Part shown: positions 33,117 to 41,447 of the stretch, one piece after another
Layout of the letters: each line of letters starts with the position of its first letter
How positions within the stretch are numbered: the first letter of the stretch is position 1
Assembly (NCBI RefSeq): GCF_024519455.1
Contig: NZ_JALJRY010000010.1
Location: forward strand, 186,001 to 250,000
From: Streptomyces sp. STR69
GTDB taxonomy: Bacteria; Actinomycetota; Actinomycetes; Streptomycetales; Streptomycetaceae
Length of the DNA: 64,000 bases
Reading direction: 5' to 3'
Position numbers and translations under genes: made by a program
Notes under the pieces: generated by a model
What the model saw: the letters and a program-made list of their open reading frames with translations, nothing else
What the model was told of the DNA's origin: nothing
Database searches by the model: none

Positions 33117-33185
33117 GTACAGCCTGCTGTACCTCGCATCCGGTGGTCTGTGGGATCGGCCGCGAGGGGTGCCGGTCCATAGCGT
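33117..33185 (+). promoter_or_regulatory. Two-component-regulated promoter of the ABC exporter operon
   Basis: The repeat GTACAGCCTGCTGTAC occurs at 33117-33132, identical to the one at 31009. A -10 like TAGCGT lies at 33180-33185, 47 bases after it, with no good -35. Spacing and sequence mirror the serine hydrolase promoter to within one base. The site lies 53 bp from the kinase start, so it may also serve the kinase gene. Confidence 0.72.
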
Positions 33186-33230
33186 CGACGACGACAGCGG
33201 AAGCCGTACGAAACCCCGGGAGCAGCCCCG

Positions 33231-33443
33231 ATGCAGAACACGACGACCCCCGACCCCGCCGACCGGATCGGCTCCGGGGACATCGCCCGCACCCTGCTCT
33301 GGACGGTGGTCGTGGCCGGTGCGCTCACCAACATGGCCGTCTCCTTCGGCGGCGCGGCCACCTGGGTGCACTTGGTGTGCGGCGCGGTCACCGTGCTGTG
33401 CGCGGGCGCCCTCGCCGTACGGAACCTGCGGGGCCGGCGATGA
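33231..33443 (+). CDS. Small two-helix membrane protein
   Basis: A 70-residue protein with two predicted membrane helices (LLWTVVVAGALTNMAVSF near residues 22-39, and WVHLVCGAVTVLCAGALAV near 45-63) and a basic end. GGGAG lies 9 bases before ATG 33231. Its stop overlaps the ABC ATPase start (ATGA). It is the first gene of the exporter operon under the shared 16-bp repeat, so it may be an accessory or sensor subunit of the exporter. Confidence 0.75.
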   Translation: MQNTTTPDPADRIGSGDIARTLLWTVVVAGALTNMAVSFGGAATWVHLVCGAVTVLCAGALAVRNLRGRR

Positions 33444-34189
33444 GGACCACGGCCACCAGCACTGTTGTCGACGCGCCCGCCATCGCGCTCGAAGGCGTCA
33501 GCAAGGCCTACCCCGGAGGCGTACGCGCCCTGGACGACGTGTCGTTGACCGTGGAGCGCGGCACCTTCCTCGCCGTGATGGGACCCTCGGGCTCCGGCAA
33601 GAGCACGCTGATGCACTGTGCTGCCGGGCTCGACTCGCCGACGTCGGGCAGTGTCCGTATCGACGGCCACGAGATCGCCGGGCTGAACGAGACCCGGCGC
33701 ACCCAACTCCGGCGGGAGCGCGTCGGGTTCGTGTTCCAGGCCTACAACCTGATCCCCTCCCTCTCGATCGAGGACAACATCACGCTGCCGTTGCGGCTGG
33801 CGGGACGTACCGCCGACCGCGACTGGCTGCGGACGCTGGTGGAGCGGGTCGGGCTGGCCGACCGGCTGCGCCACCGCCCGGCCGAGCTCTCCGGCGGACA
33901 GCAGCAACGGGCCGCCGTAGTACGGGCGTTGGTGGCACGGCCCGCCGTGGTGTTCGCCGACGAACCGACTGGCGCGCTCGACCTGCGCAGCGCCCACGAG
34001 GTTCTCGACCTGCTGCGCGACCTCGTGAACGACCTGCGCCAGACGGTCGTGATGGTCACCCACGACCCGGCCGCCGCCGCCCGCGCGCACCACGTGCTGG
34101 TGATGGCGGACGGCCGGGTCGTCGAGGCCCTCAAGGCGCCGACCGCCCCCGAACTGGCAAGTCGTCTCGTCGAGTTGGGGAGGGCCTGA
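33440..34189 (+). CDS. ABC transporter ATPase (MacB/LolD type)
   Basis: Cytoplasmic ATPase (249 aa) of the LolD/MacB exporter class. Walker A is GPSGSGKST near residue 49, the Q-loop region VGFVFQAYNL near 97, the signature LSGGQQQRAA near 150, Walker B VVFADEPTGAL near 170 and the H-loop VMVTHDP near 205. It overlaps the preceding small gene by ATGA and is followed 3 bp later by the FtsX-like permease. Together they should form a mechanotransmission-type exporter that acts on envelope substrates or antimicrobial peptides. Confidence 0.93.
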   Translation: MRTTATSTVVDAPAIALEGVSKAYPGGVRALDDVSLTVERGTFLAVMGPSGSGKSTLMHCAAGLDSPTSGSVRIDGHEIAGLNETRRTQLRRERVGFVFQAYNLIPSLSIEDNITLPLRLAGRTADRDWLRTLVERVGLADRLRHRPAELSGGQQQRAAVVRALVARPAVVFADEPTGALDLRSAHEVLDLLRDLVNDLRQTVVMVTHDPAAAARAHHVLVMADGRVVEALKAPTAPELASRLVELGRA

Positions 34190-34192
34190 ACC

Positions 34193-36721
34193 ATGTTCCG
34201 TCTCGCCTTGCAGATGGTCGGACACCGGATCACCGCGCTGATCGCCGTGGCCTGCGCGGTCCTCGGCGGTGCGGCGCTGCTCACCGCCACCGGGGTCCTG
34301 GCCGAGTCCGGCCTCCGCTCCCACCTGCCGGCCGGCCGGCTCGCCGGAGCGTCCGTCGTGGTCGCCGCCGACCAGGAGTACCACCCGGCGGGCGACCTCC
34401 CGCTCGCGCTGCCGGAACGGCGCCGGGTGCCCGCCCAACTGGTCGGCGAACTGGGCAAGTTGCCGGGGGTCACCGCCGCGGTCGGCGACTTGAGCTTCCC
34501 CGCCGCACTCGTCGACGCCCACGGGCGGATCGTAGCGGCGAAGGACCCGCAGGCGGCGGGGCACGGCTGGTCCTCGACCGAACTGCTGCCCGGTGCGCCG
34601 CACATCGACGGCAGTGCGCCGATCGCCTCCGACCAGATCGCCGTTGATAGCGCCACCGCCGCAGCGGCCGGGATCGAGCCGGGCGACACGGTCCAGGTCG
34701 TCGTCAACGCCCGCCCGGCCAGGGCCTATCGGATCTCGGCGGTGGTGGACGCGCCGGGCGCGGGCGTCTACTTCGCCGACAAGTCGGCCGTAGGAGTGTG
34801 CAGTTGCTCCGGCCGGGCCGACCTGGTGGGGCTGCGTACCGAGCCCGGTGCGGAGGGGCGGGTCGCGGCCGAGGTGCGTACGAAGCTGAAGGGCACCGGG
34901 CTGCTGGCCGTCACCGGGGCCGGGCGGGGCGACACGGCTGCGCCGGGGGCCGGGGCGTCCCGCTCGCTGCTGGTGCTGCTGGCCGGTTCGCTGTCCGGGA
35001 TCGTGGTGCTGATCACCGGGTTCGTGATGGCGAGCGCGCTGGCCGTGGCGATCGGCGGGCAGCGTCGTGACCTGGCGCTGATGCGGGCCGTGGGGGCGAG
35101 CCCGAAGCAGATCCGGCGGCTGGCCGCCGCGCAGTCCACCCTCGTCGCGGCGGTCGCCGTGGGACCCGGCGTCGGACTCGGCTATCTGCTCGCCGGACAG
35201 TTCCGGCGGCTGCTTGCCGACCGTGGGGTGCTGCCGCCCGAACTCCCGCTCACCTTCAGCCCGTTGCCCGCGCTCGCGGCGATCGTCCTGCTGCTCCTGG
35301 CCGTGCAGGTGTCGGCCCGCTGCTCGGCCTGGCGCACCTCGCGGATGCCGGCCACCGAGGCGGTCGCCGAGTCCCGCAGCGAGCCGCGCGAGCCGTCGCG
35401 GACCCGGACGCGGATCGGGATCGTCGTCATCGTCGTGGCGCTGGTCATGTCGGCGCTGCCGCTGTTCTCCCGCACGGTCATCGGTGCCACGGCCACCTCG
35501 ATCGCCGGGATCGTCGGGGCGATCGGCCTGGCCCTGGCGGGTCCGGCGCTGGTGCGGGGCATCGGCGGTGCGGCGGTCCGGGCGACGCGGCACGGCGGTT
35601 CGGCGTCGACCTGGCTGGCGATGGCCAACCTGCGCGCCTACGCCCTGCGCAACGCGGGCATCGTCTCCACCCTGGCCATGGCGGTCGTGTTCGTGCTGAC
35701 GTACACCTTCACGCAGACCACTGTGCTGGCCGCCACCGCGCACGACACCAGCGCCGGAACACTGGCCCAACTGCGGCTCAGCGCACCGGGGTTGGGCGGC
35801 CTGCCGGCCGGCACGTCCGCCGCCGTGCGGAAGACGGCCGGGGTGCGGGCCGCCGCGCCGGTCACCACGACGACCGTGGTGTGGGAGTACGAGCAGTTCG
35901 GCGACAAGGTGAGCGAGTCCGGCTCCGCGACGATCCTCACCCCGGACGCGGCGGGCGTCCTCGACCTCGACGTCCGGGACGGCGGCCTCGACCGGCTCAC
36001 CGGCGCGACCGTCGCCGTCAGCAGCGATGTCGCCCGTACTCGCTCCGCCACGGTGGGCCGCACGGTGAGCCTGGTCCTCGGCGACGGCACTCACGTAAAG
36101 GCGAAGGTCGTCGCCGTGTACGGGCGGGGCCTCGGCTTCGGCACGGTGGTGCTCTCGCACGACCTCGCCGCCGGACACACCACGACGGCGCTCGACCAGT
36201 CGCTCCTGATCCGCACCGACGGCACGGCCGCGGCCAGCCGGCACCTGACCGCCCTCGCGGCCGACCGCCCGGGCCTGGTCCTCGCGCCCGCCGAGTCCCC
36301 TTCCACCGGCGGCCTGAAGGACGCCCCGCCCGAGGTGTGGATCAACCTCGCCACCATCGTGGTCCTGCTCGTCTACCTCCTGCTGAGCATCGCCAACAAG
36401 CTGGTCGCGGCCACCGCGCAGCGCCGGGTCGAACTCGGCGCCCTCCGCCTCAACGGCACCACGCCCCGGCAGATCCGCGCCATGATGCGCCGCGAGGCCG
36501 CGGTCACCGCCGCCACCGCGCTCACCACCGCCCTGCTGCTCTCCGCGATCCCCCTGGCCCTCCTCGGCCAGGGCTTCCTGGGCCGTCCCTGGCCGGCGGG
36601 CCCGGTCTGGCTGCTGCCCGCGCTCGCCCTCACGGTCACGGCGACGGCCTTCCTCACCATCGAACTCCCCACCCGCCAGGCCCTGCGGACCCCGCCGGCC
36701 GATGCGATCCGCGCTCAGTGA
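34193..36721 (+). CDS. FtsX-like ABC transporter permease
   Basis: Large membrane subunit (842 aa) with the tandem FtsX layout. An N-terminal membrane helix is followed by an extracellular domain (about 35-250), three helices with the FtsX core (GQRRDLALMRAVGASPKQIRR near residue 285), a central helix pair, and a second extracellular domain. A second C-terminal FtsX core (RRVELGALRLNGTTPRQIRA near residue 745) and two final helices complete it. Such permeases work with LolD-like ATPases to pull substrates or lipoproteins. The gene ends 10 bp before the end of the convergent importer gene, leaving almost no room for a terminator. Confidence 0.9.
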   Translation: MFRLALQMVGHRITALIAVACAVLGGAALLTATGVLAESGLRSHLPAGRLAGASVVVAADQEYHPAGDLPLALPERRRVPAQLVGELGKLPGVTAAVGDLSFPAALVDAHGRIVAAKDPQAAGHGWSSTELLPGAPHIDGSAPIASDQIAVDSATAAAAGIEPGDTVQVVVNARPARAYRISAVVDAPGAGVYFADKSAVGVCSCSGRADLVGLRTEPGAEGRVAAEVRTKLKGTGLLAVTGAGRGDTAAPGAGASRSLLVLLAGSLSGIVVLITGFVMASALAVAIGGQRRDLALMRAVGASPKQIRRLAAAQSTLVAAVAVGPGVGLGYLLAGQFRRLLADRGVLPPELPLTFSPLPALAAIVLLLLAVQVSARCSAWRTSRMPATEAVAESRSEPREPSRTRTRIGIVVIVVALVMSALPLFSRTVIGATATSIAGIVGAIGLALAGPALVRGIGGAAVRATRHGGSASTWLAMANLRAYALRNAGIVSTLAMAVVFVLTYTFTQTTVLAATAHDTSAGTLAQLRLSAPGLGGLPAGTSAAVRKTAGVRAAAPVTTTTVVWEYEQFGDKVSESGSATILTPDAAGVLDLDVRDGGLDRLTGATVAVSSDVARTRSATVGRTVSLVLGDGTHVKAKVVAVYGRGLGFGTVVLSHDLAAGHTTTALDQSLLIRTDGTAAASRHLTALAADRPGLVLAPAESPSTGGLKDAPPEVWINLATIVVLLVYLLLSIANKLVAATAQRRVELGALRLNGTTPRQIRAMMRREAAVTAATALTTALLLSAIPLALLGQGFLGRPWPAGPVWLLPALALTVTATAFLTIELPTRQALRTPPADAIRAQ

Positions 36722-36731
36722 GGCGCTCCTC

Positions 36732-38234
36732 TCACGCGGGACCGATCGCCGCGAAGAAGCGCTCCAGGCGCGGTTCCCCGGAGTTGTCGAAGACCGTCTC
36801 GGGCGGGCCCTGGACGAGGACGCGGCCCTGGTCCATGAAGACCACCCAGTCCGCGACCTCCCGGGCGAAGCGCATCTCGTGGGTGACGACGACCATCGTC
36901 GTGCCCTCGGCGGCGAGTTCGCTCATCACCGCCAGGACCTCGCCCACGAGTTCGGGGTCCAGGGCCGAGGTCGGCTCGTCGAAGAGCAGCACGCTGGGGT
37001 CCATCGCCAACGCCCGTGCGATGGCGACGCGTTGCTGCTGGCCGCCGGACAACTGGTGCGGATACTTGTGCGCGTGGGCGTCCATGCCCACCTTGCGCAG
37101 CAGCTCCCGCGCCCGGCGCTCGGCGGCCACCCGGCCGTCGTGGAGCCGCTGTTGGAGCGGTGCGAGGGTGATGTTCTGCAGGGCGGTCCGGTGCGGGAAG
37201 AGGTTGAACCGCTGGAAGACCATGCCCACGCGGCGCCGCTGGGCGGCGAGTTGACGGTCCCGGCCGCCCATCGGCCGCCCGTCGATCTCCACGCTGCCGG
37301 CGTCGGGCTGTTCGAGGTGGTTGAGGGTGCGGACGAGGGTGGTCTTGCCGGAGCCGGAAGGCCCGATGACGGCCACCACTTCACCGCGGTGCACATCGAG
37401 GTCCACCCCGTTCAGGACGGAGACCGTGCCGAACGACTTTCGCAGGCCCCGGGCGCGTACGACCGCCTCGCCGGAGTGCGGGACACGGGGGCGGGTCCGC
37501 CGCGGCGCGGTCGGCACTTCGGCCCTCTCGATATCGTCGACTGCCGCTTTCGTACGGCGTTTTCGCACGTCCAGGCGGCGTTCGAGCAGGGCGCGGAGCC
37601 GGTCGAAGAGGGTGACGAGCAGGACGTAGTAGACCGCCACGGCGAGCAGGGTCTCCAGGACCAGGAAGTTCTGGGTGTAGAGGCGCTGGCCGACCAGCAG
37701 GAGTTCGGCCAGGGAGATCGAGCTGACCAGGGAGGTCAGTTTGAGGATGCTGATGAACTCGTTGCCGAGTGCGGGGAGGGCGACGCGGAAGGCCTGCGGC
37801 ACGACCACATGGCGTTGGACTCCCGCGTAGGGGATGCCGAGCGCCTGTGCCGCCTCGCCCTGTTCCTTGCCCACGGCGAGCAGGCCGCCGCGGTGGATCT
37901 CGGCGGTGTACGCGGTCTCGCTGAGCACGAGCGCGACCAGGCCCGCGGCGAAGGGGCTCGACAGGAAGGGCCTCAAGTCGGGGAAGAGCTGCGGGGAGTT
38001 GTAGACGAAGATCAGCAGGACCAGCAGCGGCAGACTGCGGAAGAACCAGACGTACGCGCCGGCCAGCAGCCGTAGCGGACGCAGCCGGGACCGCTGGGCG
38101 AGGGCGACGAGCAGGCCGAGCGCGGTGGCGATCACCCAGGCGGAGACGGCGAGTTCGACGACGAGCAGGGCCGCCCGCCACAGGTCGGCGTCGCCGAACA
38201 GACCGATCGTGTAGTGCCAGTCGAAGGTGCCCAC
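36732..38234 (-). CDS. Fused polar amino-acid ABC permease and ATPase
   Basis: One polypeptide (500 aa) joins a HisM/GlnP-type permease (about 1-230) to a GlnQ-type ATPase (about 255-500). The permease has the motif ALGIPYAGVQRHVVVPQAFR and five or so helices. The ATPase has Walker A GPSGSGKTT, signature LSGGQQQRVA, Walker B VLLFDEPTSALD and H-loop VVTHEM. The linker is rich in Arg and Pro. It starts at GTG 38234, 6 bp after the binding protein stop. Such fusions are known in actinomycetes. The GntR gene and inverted operators upstream suggest substrate-linked control. Confidence 0.92.
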   Translation of the reverse strand: MGTFDWHYTIGLFGDADLWRAALLVVELAVSAWVIATALGLLVALAQRSRLRPLRLLAGAYVWFFRSLPLLVLLIFVYNSPQLFPDLRPFLSSPFAAGLVALVLSETAYTAEIHRGGLLAVGKEQGEAAQALGIPYAGVQRHVVVPQAFRVALPALGNEFISILKLTSLVSSISLAELLLVGQRLYTQNFLVLETLLAVAVYYVLLVTLFDRLRALLERRLDVRKRRTKAAVDDIERAEVPTAPRRTRPRVPHSGEAVVRARGLRKSFGTVSVLNGVDLDVHRGEVVAVIGPSGSGKTTLVRTLNHLEQPDAGSVEIDGRPMGGRDRQLAAQRRRVGMVFQRFNLFPHRTALQNITLAPLQQRLHDGRVAAERRARELLRKVGMDAHAHKYPHQLSGGQQQRVAIARALAMDPSVLLFDEPTSALDPELVGEVLAVMSELAAEGTTMVVVTHEMRFAREVADWVVFMDQGRVLVQGPPETVFDNSGEPRLERFFAAIGPA

Positions 38235-38240
38235 TGTCGG

Positions 38241-39050
38241 TCAGCTCCCCTCGGCCTGACCGAGGTTGTACTTCTTCAGCAGCTCGGCGTAGGTGCCGTC
38301 CCGCTTGAGCTCGTCGAGTGCGGTGGTGAGGGTCTTCTTCAGAGCGGTGTCGCCGCGCTTGACCGCCAGGCCGGACTGGACCGGGTAGATCAGGGACTTG
38401 GAGGAGATGGTGAGCCTGCCGTTCGTCTTGTCGGCTGCTGCCTTCGCCACGGCACCGTCGGTGACCTGGGCGTCGACCTGACCCGACAGCAGCGCCTGGG
38501 TCCCCTCGGGATCGGTCCCGAACTCCCTTACGTCGACGGCCTTTTCACCCTTCGCCTTGCACTGGCCGCTCGCCTCGCCGCGCAGCTTCTCGACGATCTG
38601 CCCGCCCTTGATGACGGCGACCGACTTCCCGCACAGGTCGGTGACCACGGTCGGCCGGTAGCCGCCCGAGGCCTGCACCACGATCGAGTTGCCGGTGGTG
38701 AAGTACGGGATGAAGTCGACCTGCTTCTTCCGCGCGTCGGTGATGTACAGGTCGGAGGCGATCACGTCGAAGTGGCCGGTCCCGAGCCCGGCGATCAACT
38801 GCTCGAACCGGGTGTCGACGAACGTCGGCTTCAGCCCGGACGCCTTGGCCAGCGCCCGTGAGATGTCCGGGTCGAAGCCCGCCGGGGTCTTCCCGTCGAG
38901 ATAGGCGTACGGCGGATACGTCAGGTCCGATCCCACGGTCAGGGTGCCGGCGGTCATCGTGCCCGACCCGCTCGAAGAGGAGTCGGTCGAACAGCCGGCC
39001 AGGGCGAGGAGCGAGGCGGCAGTGATGGAGCGGAGGAGGGTCACGCGCAT
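38241..39050 (-). CDS. Amino-acid-binding lipoprotein of ABC importer
   Basis: Family 3 extracellular binding protein (269 aa) with a lipobox LALAGCST (lipidated Cys near residue 20). The mature fold follows the usual order: LTVGSDLTYPPYAYLDGK near 38-55, then GFDPDISRALAKASG, then the hinge and lobe-2 segments DVIASDLYITDARKKQVDF and a late GLAVKRGDTALKKTL. This pattern fits polar amino acids or related cations. It precedes the fused permease/ATPase by 6 bp, and its promoter region faces that of the GntR gene. Confidence 0.92.
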   Translation of the reverse strand: MRVTLLRSITAASLLALAGCSTDSSSSGSGTMTAGTLTVGSDLTYPPYAYLDGKTPAGFDPDISRALAKASGLKPTFVDTRFEQLIAGLGTGHFDVIASDLYITDARKKQVDFIPYFTTGNSIVVQASGGYRPTVVTDLCGKSVAVIKGGQIVEKLRGEASGQCKAKGEKAVDVREFGTDPEGTQALLSGQVDAQVTDGAVAKAAADKTNGRLTISSKSLIYPVQSGLAVKRGDTALKKTLTTALDELKRDGTYAELLKKYNLGQAEGS

Positions 39051-39089
39051 GAGGGGCCTCTCGACCGGGAGACGGGGACGGGCGGGAAA

Positions 39090-39210
39090 CTGTTGAACAA
39101 TCTGGCTGCTGATGATGATGACGGGTCGGTGTTTCAGTCAAGTAAAAGGGCGAAATTTCCTGGATAGCGCTCACGAGGTAGGCGATTCACGCCCCTGTTT
39201 TGTTCAACAG
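39090..39210. promoter_or_regulatory. Paired GntR operators in the divergent promoter region
   Basis: CTGTTGAACAA (39090-39100) and its exact reverse complement TTGTTCAACAG (39200-39210) lie 110 bp apart, one near each divergent start. Each has the symmetrical core TGTT-N-AACA, as in FadR/FCD-type GntR sites. The second overlaps the likely -35 of the GntR gene. Confidence 0.68.
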
Positions 39211-39231
39211 ATAGTGCGTTAGGGTGAGGCC

Positions 39232-39933
39232 ATGTCGACTCTGAACAGCGCAGCCTCCGCCGGACGGCCCGTCCTGGTGACCGACGTGCTGCGCGAACGC
39301 ATCGTCGAGGGCGAGCTCCCACCCGGCACCCCGCTGCGGGACGTGGCGCTCTCCGCCGAACTCGGGGTCTCCCGCAACACCCTGCGGGAGGCCCTGCGCA
39401 CCCTGCACGACGAGGGCCTGGTGGTGCAGCAACTGCACAAGGGCACCGCGGTGAAGACCCTGTCCGCCGAGGACGTGACGGACATCTACGTCGCCCGCCG
39501 CACCCTCGAACTCAGCGCGGTCGACGCGAGTCCGCTCGCCCCGGAACCCCTGCTCGACGCCATGGAGGCCAAGGTCGCCGCGGCCGAACTCGCCGTGGAC
39601 GCCGAGGCATGGGACAAGGTCGGCACCGCGTCCCTGCGCTTCCACCAGTCGCTGGTGGCCCTGCTGGGCAGCGCCCGCCTCGACGGCTTCTTCCGGGTCA
39701 CGATCGCCCAACTCCGCCTGGCCTTCGCGGTGATGGCGGACCAGGGCGCCTTCCAGGCGCCGTGGGTCGCCCGCGACCGCGAGATCTGCGACCTCATCCG
39801 CGGCGGCCGGCGCACCGCCGCCACGGCCGCGCTGCGGGTCTACCTCGACGACTCGGAGCGGACGGTGCTGGACGCCGTACGCGCCAACTCCCGCACAACC
39901 AGCGCGACTTCGGCAGTGAAAGGCAAGCGATGA
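39232..39933 (+). CDS. GntR-family regulator, FCD (FadR) subfamily
   Basis: Regulator (233 aa) with an N-terminal winged helix (LRERIVEGELPPGTPLRDVA near 22-41 and LGVSRNTLREALRTLHDEGLV near 47-67). A helical FCD domain holds the metal/ligand histidine pattern (SLRFHQSLV). ATG 39232 lies 6 bases after TAGGGT, so the transcript may be leaderless. It overlaps the next gene by ATGA, coupling it to the DUF1989 protein, and is divergent from the amino-acid importer. The paired operators suggest that it controls both directions. Confidence 0.92.
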   Translation: MSTLNSAASAGRPVLVTDVLRERIVEGELPPGTPLRDVALSAELGVSRNTLREALRTLHDEGLVVQQLHKGTAVKTLSAEDVTDIYVARRTLELSAVDASPLAPEPLLDAMEAKVAAAELAVDAEAWDKVGTASLRFHQSLVALLGSARLDGFFRVTIAQLRLAFAVMADQGAFQAPWVARDREICDLIRGGRRTAATAALRVYLDDSERTVLDAVRANSRTTSATSAVKGKR

Positions 39934-40814
39934 CCTCTCGCACAGTGACCGGGGCGGGTGCGGCGCCCGCCGGGTCCAAGGCCGCAGCCGCCTACCAGGC
40001 GGGCGAGGGCGGCGCCCTCGACGTCGACCGCGCCTTCTACGACCGTTTCGCCGGGGTGCGTCACGAACTCGTGGACTCCTTCGAGATCCCGATCCGCTCC
40101 GGCCGCGCCTGGACCGTCCCGCAGGGACACCTGTGCCGGATCGTCACCGTCGAGGGCCCCCAGGTCGGCGACCTCAACGTGTGGAACCTGCACGACCCGC
40201 GCGAACGCATGTGGGCCGCCCGCACCCGCCAGTTGCAGCGCGCGCACATCTCCACCTACGACCGGATCTGGTCCACCCTGCCGTTCCTGCGCCCCCTGCT
40301 CACCGTCACCGCCGACACCCTCGCGGACTACGGGGTGGACGGCGACGGCGGACGCGTCCACGATCTGCTGGGCACCCGGTGCGACCCGTACGTCAACCGG
40401 ATGCTCACCGGTGAGGACTTCGACTTCCACTGCCACTCGAACCTGGTCCGGGCCGTCCTGCCGTACGGGCTCACCGAGTTCGACGTGCACGACGTGCTCA
40501 ACGTGTTCCAGTGCACCGGCCTGAACGACGCCGACCAGTACTTCATGAAGGACTGCCCGGCCCGCGTGGGCGACCACTTCGAGTTCTTCGCCGAGACCGA
40601 CCTGCTGTGCGCGCTGTCGACCTGCCCCGGCGGCGATCTGTCCGTCCCCCTCTGGGGCCCGGACGCCCGCGACCCCCTGGACGTCTGCCGCCCGCTCGGC
40701 ATCGAGGTGTACCGGCCCGACGCCGCGCTCCTGGCCGGCTGGACCCCGCCGGCCAGGGCCGCCTACGGCAATCTGCACGGGATGCGGCGCCCCGAGTTCC
40801 GTGCGGGGGAATGA
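39930..40814 (+). CDS. DUF1989 protein (urea carboxylase/carboxyguanidine deiminase-associated family)
   Basis: Cytoplasmic protein (294 aa) of the DUF1989 group. Its core has the order typical of the family: IPIRSGRAWTVPQGHLCRIV near 51-70, DLNVWNLHDPRERMW near 80, a YVNRMLTGEDFDFHCHSNL metal-like site near 150-168, and NVFQCTGLNDADQYFM with conserved Cys near 190. Characterised relatives (CgdA/CgdB) remove ammonia from carboxyguanidine. Others are annotated as urea-amidolyase associated. Here there is no carboxylase or hydrolase partner. It sits with a polar amino-acid importer and GntR regulator, so a nitrogen-rich small molecule is the likely substrate. Confidence 0.82.
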   Translation: MTSRTVTGAGAAPAGSKAAAAYQAGEGGALDVDRAFYDRFAGVRHELVDSFEIPIRSGRAWTVPQGHLCRIVTVEGPQVGDLNVWNLHDPRERMWAARTRQLQRAHISTYDRIWSTLPFLRPLLTVTADTLADYGVDGDGGRVHDLLGTRCDPYVNRMLTGEDFDFHCHSNLVRAVLPYGLTEFDVHDVLNVFQCTGLNDADQYFMKDCPARVGDHFEFFAETDLLCALSTCPGGDLSVPLWGPDARDPLDVCRPLGIEVYRPDAALLAGWTPPARAAYGNLHGMRRPEFRAGE

Positions 40815-40871
40815 TCCGGTCCGGCGGTGAAAGGAACCGGCCGGAGCCGGACAGGACAGGTCGTGGAATCC

Positions 40872-41447
40872 ATGACGGAACAGGAGACGCGCCGGATGCG
40901 GCGGGCGCGTTTCGAAGGGCTGGCCCAGGTGGTGGTCGAACCGCTGCACCGGTATCTGCTGCGGCGGGCGAGCACCGAGACGGCCGAGGACGTCCTCTCG
41001 GAGACGCTGCTGGTGCTGTGGCGCCGTATCGACGACGTCCCCGGGCTCGGCGACGATTCCGTGTCCACGCCGGACCCCGACGACGTACTGCCCTGGTGCT
41101 ACGGGGTGGCTCGGGGTTGCCTGGCGAACGCCCGCCGGGCCGACGCGCGCAGGCTCCGTCTGGTGGAGCGGCTGATCAGGACCCAGCGGCGGGCTCCCGA
41201 GGAAGCCGCCGAGCACGGCGAGCTGCATGCCGCGCTCGCCTCCCTCGGGGCGGCGGACCGTGAGGTGGTGCGGCTGTGGGCGTGGGAGGGGCTGGCGCCG
41301 CGGCAGATCGCGGAGGCGACCGGGTCGACTCCCAACGCGGTGAGCATCCGGCTCCACCGGGCGAAGGCGAGACTCGCCGCCCAACTGGGGCGAAAGAATG
41401 ACGGACGGCCCGGACACAAGAGCGATGAAGGAAGGAGCGGTCAGTGA
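40872..41447 (+). CDS. ECF-type RNA polymerase sigma factor
   Basis: Sigma factor (191 aa). Region 2 has FEGLAQVVVEPLHRYLLRRA and the core-binding EDVLSETLLVLWRRIDDVP near residues 30-60. Region 4 has LAPRQIAEATGSTPNAVSIRLHRAKARL near residues 140-168. ATG 40872 is used; GTG 40863 is in frame and possible. A GGAAC motif lies 28 bp upstream of the ATG, which may belong to an autoregulated ECF promoter, but no matching -10 is clear. It overlaps the next gene by GTGA, the usual sign of a sigma/anti-sigma pair. Confidence 0.88.
   Translation: MTEQETRRMRRARFEGLAQVVVEPLHRYLLRRASTETAEDVLSETLLVLWRRIDDVPGLGDDSVSTPDPDDVLPWCYGVARGCLANARRADARRLRLVERLIRTQRRAPEEAAEHGELHAALASLGAADREVVRLWAWEGLAPRQIAEATGSTPNAVSIRLHRAKARLAAQLGRKNDGRPGHKSDEGRSGQ

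Noticed and set aside
31766..36244. A 1492-codon open frame on the minus strand spanning the kinase and the antisense of the exporter genes
   Set aside because: Only its last 432 codons match a histidine kinase. The upstream part is antisense to well-supported ABC genes and is low-complexity Arg/Gly/Asp sequence, typical of GC-rich shadow frames.
40819..40871. ECF-type autoregulated promoter in front of the sigma gene at 40.9 kb
   Set aside because: GGAAC is present at about 40843, but no -10 of the CGTC type lies at the required 16-17 bp.
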